Both the position numbers and the translations under genes were made by a program. 8,541 nt of DNA from a bacterium (GTDB lineage: Bacteria > Gemmatimonadota > Glassbacteria > GWA2-58-10): the NCBI GenBank assembly GCA_021372515.1, contig JAJFUG010000080.1:1-8541 (forward strand), read 5' to 3'. Shown here one piece after another: positions 6,310 through 8,541 of this stretch (position 1 is its first letter; every line of letters begins with the position of its first letter). The notes beneath the pieces were generated by a model. It worked only from the letters and a program-made list of their open reading frames with translations. It was not told the origin of the DNA and searched no databases.

Positions 6310-6564
6310 ATGAGAGACAGTCTGAAACATGCGGTCTGCCAGCTCCGCCGGGCGGCGGGACGAAAGAAGTGCCCCTCCTGCGGCTGTTTCCACGGCACCT
6401 TGCTGATGATCGAGGATTGCTGCCCGCCCGAGAGCCGTCCGGCCACGCTCGATGAGGCCCTGCAACTGGCCCTCGGCAGCCGTCAGCCGGTGACGGTGGA
6501 CTGCAACGGCTGCAAGCACTGCAAGCCCATGGACGCGCTGCTGACCCTGCGTGGCATGCGGTGA
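6310..6564 (+). CDS. Small cysteine-rich protein, probable zinc or iron-sulfur binder
   Basis: I do not recognise this family. The 84-residue product has nine cysteines (10, 21, 24, 26, 37, 38, 65, 68, 71). Two clusters stand out: CPSCGC at 21-26 and CNGCKHC at 65-71, each with paired CxxC spacing like a metal-binding ribbon. His28 and His70 lie next to them. There is no signal peptide or membrane segment, and the N-terminus is basic (QLRRAAGRKK). Cytoplasmic metal binding is a reasonable inference; DNA or RNA contact through the basic start is only possible. ATG 6310 is chosen because the frame before it (from a GTG at 6220) has no features, but the ribosome site is poor: AGG abuts the ATG and the better AGGA is 16 bases away. 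It precedes wrbA by 131 bases, with an independent promoter between. Codon use matches neighbouring genes and the cysteine pattern is ordered, supporting a real gene. Confidence 0.58.
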   Translation: MRDSLKHAVCQLRRAAGRKKCPSCGCFHGTLLMIEDCCPPESRPATLDEALQLALGSRQPVTVDCNGCKHCKPMDALLTLRGMR

Positions 6565-6609
6565 GCTGTCAGCGGACGAACCTGTCCGGCGCACGGCGCA
6601 CACCCCACC

Positions 6610-6638
6610 TTGATTATCTCTGCCTTAATACGTACAAT
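6610..6638 (+). promoter_or_regulatory. Sigma-70-like promoter for wrbA-pirin
   Basis: TTGATT (6610-6615) and TACAAT (6633-6638) are separated by 17 bases and match consensus at 4 of 6 and 5 of 6 positions. The start of transcription would be near 6645, about 50 bases before the wrbA ATG. The sequence TACAATAATCC here is nearly identical to TATAATAATCC at the hydrolase promoter. Confidence 0.65.
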
Positions 6639-6695
6639 AATCCTGACACTAATTTCCAAATTCAGTCTGCCATGTTCAGTCGTGTGGAGGGGGAG

Positions 6696-7310
6696 ATGAA
6701 AATCCTGGTAGTCTATTATTCGATGTACGGGCACGTACTCAAGCTGGCCCAGGCCGTGGTCGAGGGCGTCAAGACCGTCCCCGGGGCCGAGCCGGTCCTG
6801 CGCCGGGCGCAGGAATTCCCCGAAGTGGTGGAAAGTCTCAAGAACAGCGAGCATCACCGCAAGGCCTGGGACGAGGAGAAGGCCATCCCGGTCGTGACAC
6901 CGGAGGATTTCCGCACCGCGGAGGGTGTGCTGTTCGGCACGCCCACCCGTTTCGGGAACATGGCCGCCCAGATGAAACGCGTGATCGACGGTCTGGGTGA
7001 GCTGTGGTTCAAGGGTGAGCTGGAGGGCAAGCCCGCGGGCGTGTTTGTGAGCACGGCCACCACCCACGGCGGCCAGGAGACCACGCCGCTGACCATGATG
7101 GTCCCGCTGCTGCACCTGGGGATGCTGGCGGTCGGCGTGCCCTATTCCACGGCCGGGATGCTGCACACCGAGGCCCGCGGTGGCACTCCCTACGGGGCGA
7201 CCACCCTGGCCGGTGGGGACAACAGCCTGACCCCGGCCCCCGAGGACCTGGCCATCGCCCGCGCCCTGGGCCGCCGGGTGGCGGAAGTGGCCGGGAAGCT
7301 GCGTGCATGA
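6696..7310 (+). CDS. wrbA: WrbA-type NAD(P)H:quinone oxidoreductase
   Basis: The 204-residue product is a flavodoxin-fold enzyme that carries FMN and reduces quinones by two electrons, avoiding semiquinone radicals; family members are cytoplasmic tetramers. Visible motifs in order: the FMN phosphate loop SMYGHV (9-14) after the first strand KILVVYY, the GTPTRFGNM segment (81-89) beside the isoalloxazine ring, the long WrbA-specific helix AAQMKRVIDGLGELW, STATTHGGQETT (119-130), and YGATTLAGGDN (166-176). Length is typical. The ATG at 6696 is certain: GGAGG at 6686-6690 is 5 bases upstream and the flavodoxin strand begins at residue 2. Upstream in-frame codons only add unrelated sequence over the promoter. 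It is followed after 39 bases by a pirin gene on the same strand, and the pair probably shares a transcript. Confidence 0.95.
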   Translation: MKILVVYYSMYGHVLKLAQAVVEGVKTVPGAEPVLRRAQEFPEVVESLKNSEHHRKAWDEEKAIPVVTPEDFRTAEGVLFGTPTRFGNMAAQMKRVIDGLGELWFKGELEGKPAGVFVSTATTHGGQETTPLTMMVPLLHLGMLAVGVPYSTAGMLHTEARGGTPYGATTLAGGDNSLTPAPEDLAIARALGRRVAEVAGKLRA

Positions 7311-7349
7311 GCCGGACCGGAGTGGCTTAAACTCGTTAAGGAACTGGCA

Positions 7350-8063
7350 ATGCTGGGAATCGTCAAAGCCGGGCAGCGCCATTTCAGGGATGCCAACGGG
7401 CTTCAGGCTTTCTGGCTGTTCTCGTTCTCGGATTACTACGATCCGATGAACCTGCACTGGGGCGCCCTGCGGGTTTTCAACGACGACGTGGTGCAACCGG
7501 GAGCCGGGTTCCCGCCACATCCGCATGCCGAGATGGAGATAGTGACCCTGGTGCTGGAGGGGCAGATCACGCACCAGGACAGCACCGGGGTGAGCGAAAC
7601 CCTATCCGCGGGCGAGGTGCAGAGCATGAGCGCCGGGATCGGGATCAACCACAGCGAGGACAACCGCGGCCAGGTCCCGCTGCACCTGTACCAGCTCTGG
7701 CTGTACCCCCGCGCCCGGGGCCTGGCCCCAGCCTACGGCCGGGCCGCGTTCCGGCCCGAGGCCTGGCGCGGGCGGTTTTTACCCCTGGCCTCGGGACTGG
7801 GCCACCCTGGCGCGGCGGTGATCCAGACCGACTCGGCCGTGCTGCGCTGCGCCCTGGATCCGGGCGGGCAGGCGCAGTACACGGCTGGGCCGGGACGGAA
7901 AATGTTACTGTATGTGATCTCGGGTGGGTTGAGCCTGGAGGGGCAAAGCCTCGGCGCGGGCGATCAGGCCCGGATCGCTGAGCTGGACGCGCTCAGTCTG
8001 AGCAGCCCCGACGGTGGCGAGGCGGTGCTGGTGGATACTCCGGCCCGCGGCCCGGCGGGCTGA
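7350..8063 (+). CDS. Pirin family protein (bicupin, YhhW type)
   Basis: The 237-residue product has the two-cupin pirin architecture. The N-terminal cupin carries all four metal ligands: His57 and His59 in PPHPHAEMEI, and His101 and Glu103 in GINHSEDN. The numbering matches, from memory, E. coli YhhW. The signature HQDSTG then GEVQSMSAGIGI (about 75-99) is intact. The second cupin (about 130-230) lacks such ligands, as usual. YhhW and human pirin show quercetin 2,3-dioxygenase activity in vitro, though the bacterial substrate is generally unknown and some pirins act through protein contacts. AAGGA at 7338-7342 is 7 bases from the ATG. The gene begins 39 bases after the wrbA stop with no promoter or terminator between, which favours a quinone/electrophile-related operon. 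It ends before the strong terminator at 8129-8169. Confidence 0.93.
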   Translation: MLGIVKAGQRHFRDANGLQAFWLFSFSDYYDPMNLHWGALRVFNDDVVQPGAGFPPHPHAEMEIVTLVLEGQITHQDSTGVSETLSAGEVQSMSAGIGINHSEDNRGQVPLHLYQLWLYPRARGLAPAYGRAAFRPEAWRGRFLPLASGLGHPGAAVIQTDSAVLRCALDPGGQAQYTAGPGRKMLLYVISGGLSLEGQSLGAGDQARIAELDALSLSSPDGGEAVLVDTPARGPAG

Positions 8064-8099
8064 GCCGGCGGAGCGGGTCACTGATCGGATAGGAGCCCT

Positions 8100-8187
8100 C
8101 ACCGCTTGTCATGGGGTTGAGCGGCCGGAAAAAGCGCAGGGGCGGGTTTCAAACCCGCCCCTGCTTTTTGTTGCCGCACCGCTTGTC
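8100..8187. repeat. 11-bp direct repeats flanking the terminator
   Basis: CACCGCTTGTC occurs at 8100-8110 and again at 8177-8187, and each copy is followed by two variable bases and GGGG. The 66 bases between hold the 29-base palindrome. This arrangement resembles a target-site duplication around a small palindromic element, but slippage or chance duplication is possible. Confidence 0.5.
8129..8169. terminator. Strong bidirectional terminator with near-perfect 29-base palindrome
   Basis: GCAGGGGCGGGTTT (8136-8149) and AAACCCGCCCCTGC (8151-8164) are exact complements around one base, so at least 13 pairs form with a TCA loop. TTTTT (8165-8169) follows on plus and AAAAA (8129-8133) precedes, giving a T-run on minus. 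It ends the wrbA-pirin transcript and that of the convergent methyltransferase. Its GGGGCGGG core is similar to the GTAGGGGC repeats near 1070. Confidence 0.92.
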
Positions 8188-8208
8188 GCGGGGCGGTTCA
8201 TCAGCCTG

Positions 8209-8541
8209 TCACTGCTCCGGTCTGTTCCTCCCGGCTGTCCCCTCGATCCCCACGTGCGTGACGAAAAACCGGGTGGCGCGGGCCGCGGCGCAGGCAATGC
8301 CGGCGGCGAAGGCGCGCATCTCGCGGAACGTGTACCCGGCGTGCAGGGACTCGCGGTACATCTTCTTCATCAGCTTGTCGTAACCCATGCCGAACAGGCT
8401 CACGTACAGGGCCACCAGGGGCGCGGGCGGGCGGCGCAGGTCGCGGATCAGGAACGGGCTGCCCGGTGCGGTGACCCGGGCGATCTCGCTCAGGCTGGGG
8501 CGCGGGTCGGCCAGGTGGTGCAGTGTGCTGTGGGTGAAGGC
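8209..8541 (-). CDS. Class I SAM-dependent methyltransferase, C-terminal part (5' end outside window)
   Basis: The frame is open from the window edge to a TGA at 8209-8211, giving 110 residues and no start codon in view. It begins AFTHSTLHHLADP, the usual text around motif post-II of Methyltransf_11/25-type enzymes, then SLSEIARVTAPGSPFLIRDLRRPP, which matches the strand after the conserved EIARVLRPGG loop. A C-terminal cap follows with HAGYTFREMRAF and ends FFVTHVGIEG. The glycine-rich SAM-binding motif I must lie outside the window. In this copy the usual RPGG is APGS, still compatible with the loop. The substrate cannot be told; this group methylates many small molecules. A GTG at 8415 within the same frame is an internal codon, not a likely start, since the upstream sequence is clearly homologous. 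It is convergent with pirin and shares its terminator. Confidence 0.75.
   Translation of the reverse strand, partial: AFTHSTLHHLADPRPSLSEIARVTAPGSPFLIRDLRRPPAPLVALYVSLFGMGYDKLMKKMYRESLHAGYTFREMRAFAAGIACAAARATRFFVTHVGIEGTAGRNRPEQ

Noticed and set aside
6561-6695. Upstream start at 6561 for WrbA.
   Set aside because: The added 45 residues cover the wrbA promoter and resemble no WrbA sequence, while GGAGG sits 5 bases from the ATG at 6696.
6483-7574. 363-codon minus-strand frame covering wrbA and the pirin start.
   Set aside because: It is antisense to two genes with diagnostic motifs, and its translation has no domain.

Overview
The window is high-GC bacterial DNA, dense with genes and with nearly all codons ending in G or C. 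It carries an exported-carbohydrate-enzyme neighbourhood next to a small housekeeping/redox neighbourhood. A Tat-exported GH109 enzyme, a large secreted GH123/DUF4091-type protein and a lipoprotein with a barrel-like domain, together with intergenic palindromic repeats of the GTAGGGGC type, suggest an uncultured, polysaccharide-degrading bacterium (Planctomycetes, Latescibacteria, Glassbacteria or a similar lineage). That placement is an inference; there is no rRNA or marker gene to fix it.

Layout. Bases 1-550 (minus) hold the N-terminal 183 codons of a secreted lipoprotein that runs off the window. Bases 551-1135 have no gene and are a patchwork of palindromes and hairpins, ending in a compact composite repeat at 1023-1118. 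Bases 1136-3703 (minus) encode an 855-residue secreted GH123/DUF4091-like glycosidase. It is divergent from the GH109 gene at 3985-5331 (plus); the 281-bp gap between them carries a plausible promoter for each. A bidirectional terminator (5354-5389) separates GH109 from a convergent secreted alpha/beta hydrolase of the VirJ/AcvB type (5402-6199, minus). Then, all on plus, come a cysteine-rich 84-residue protein (6310-6564), wrbA (6696-7310) with a good sigma-70 promoter, and a pirin (7350-8063) that probably shares wrbA's transcript. A strong bidirectional terminator (8129-8169) precedes the C-terminal part of a convergent class I methyltransferase (8209-8541, minus), which runs off the other end.

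How they fit. GH109 founders are alpha-N-acetylgalactosaminidases and GH123 founders are beta-N-acetylgalactosaminidases. The divergent pair therefore suggests export of two enzymes acting on N-acetylgalactosamine-containing glycans, perhaps with the lipoprotein and the VirJ-like hydrolase. WrbA and pirin look like a separate quinone/redox operon. I found no CRISPR array, insertion sequence, tRNA or rRNA, and no convincing new defence or mobile system. The most unusual material is the repeat-rich gap at 551-1135, the repeat-flanked terminator at 8100-8187, the 84-residue nine-cysteine protein, and an 11-bp -10 element shared by two promoters.
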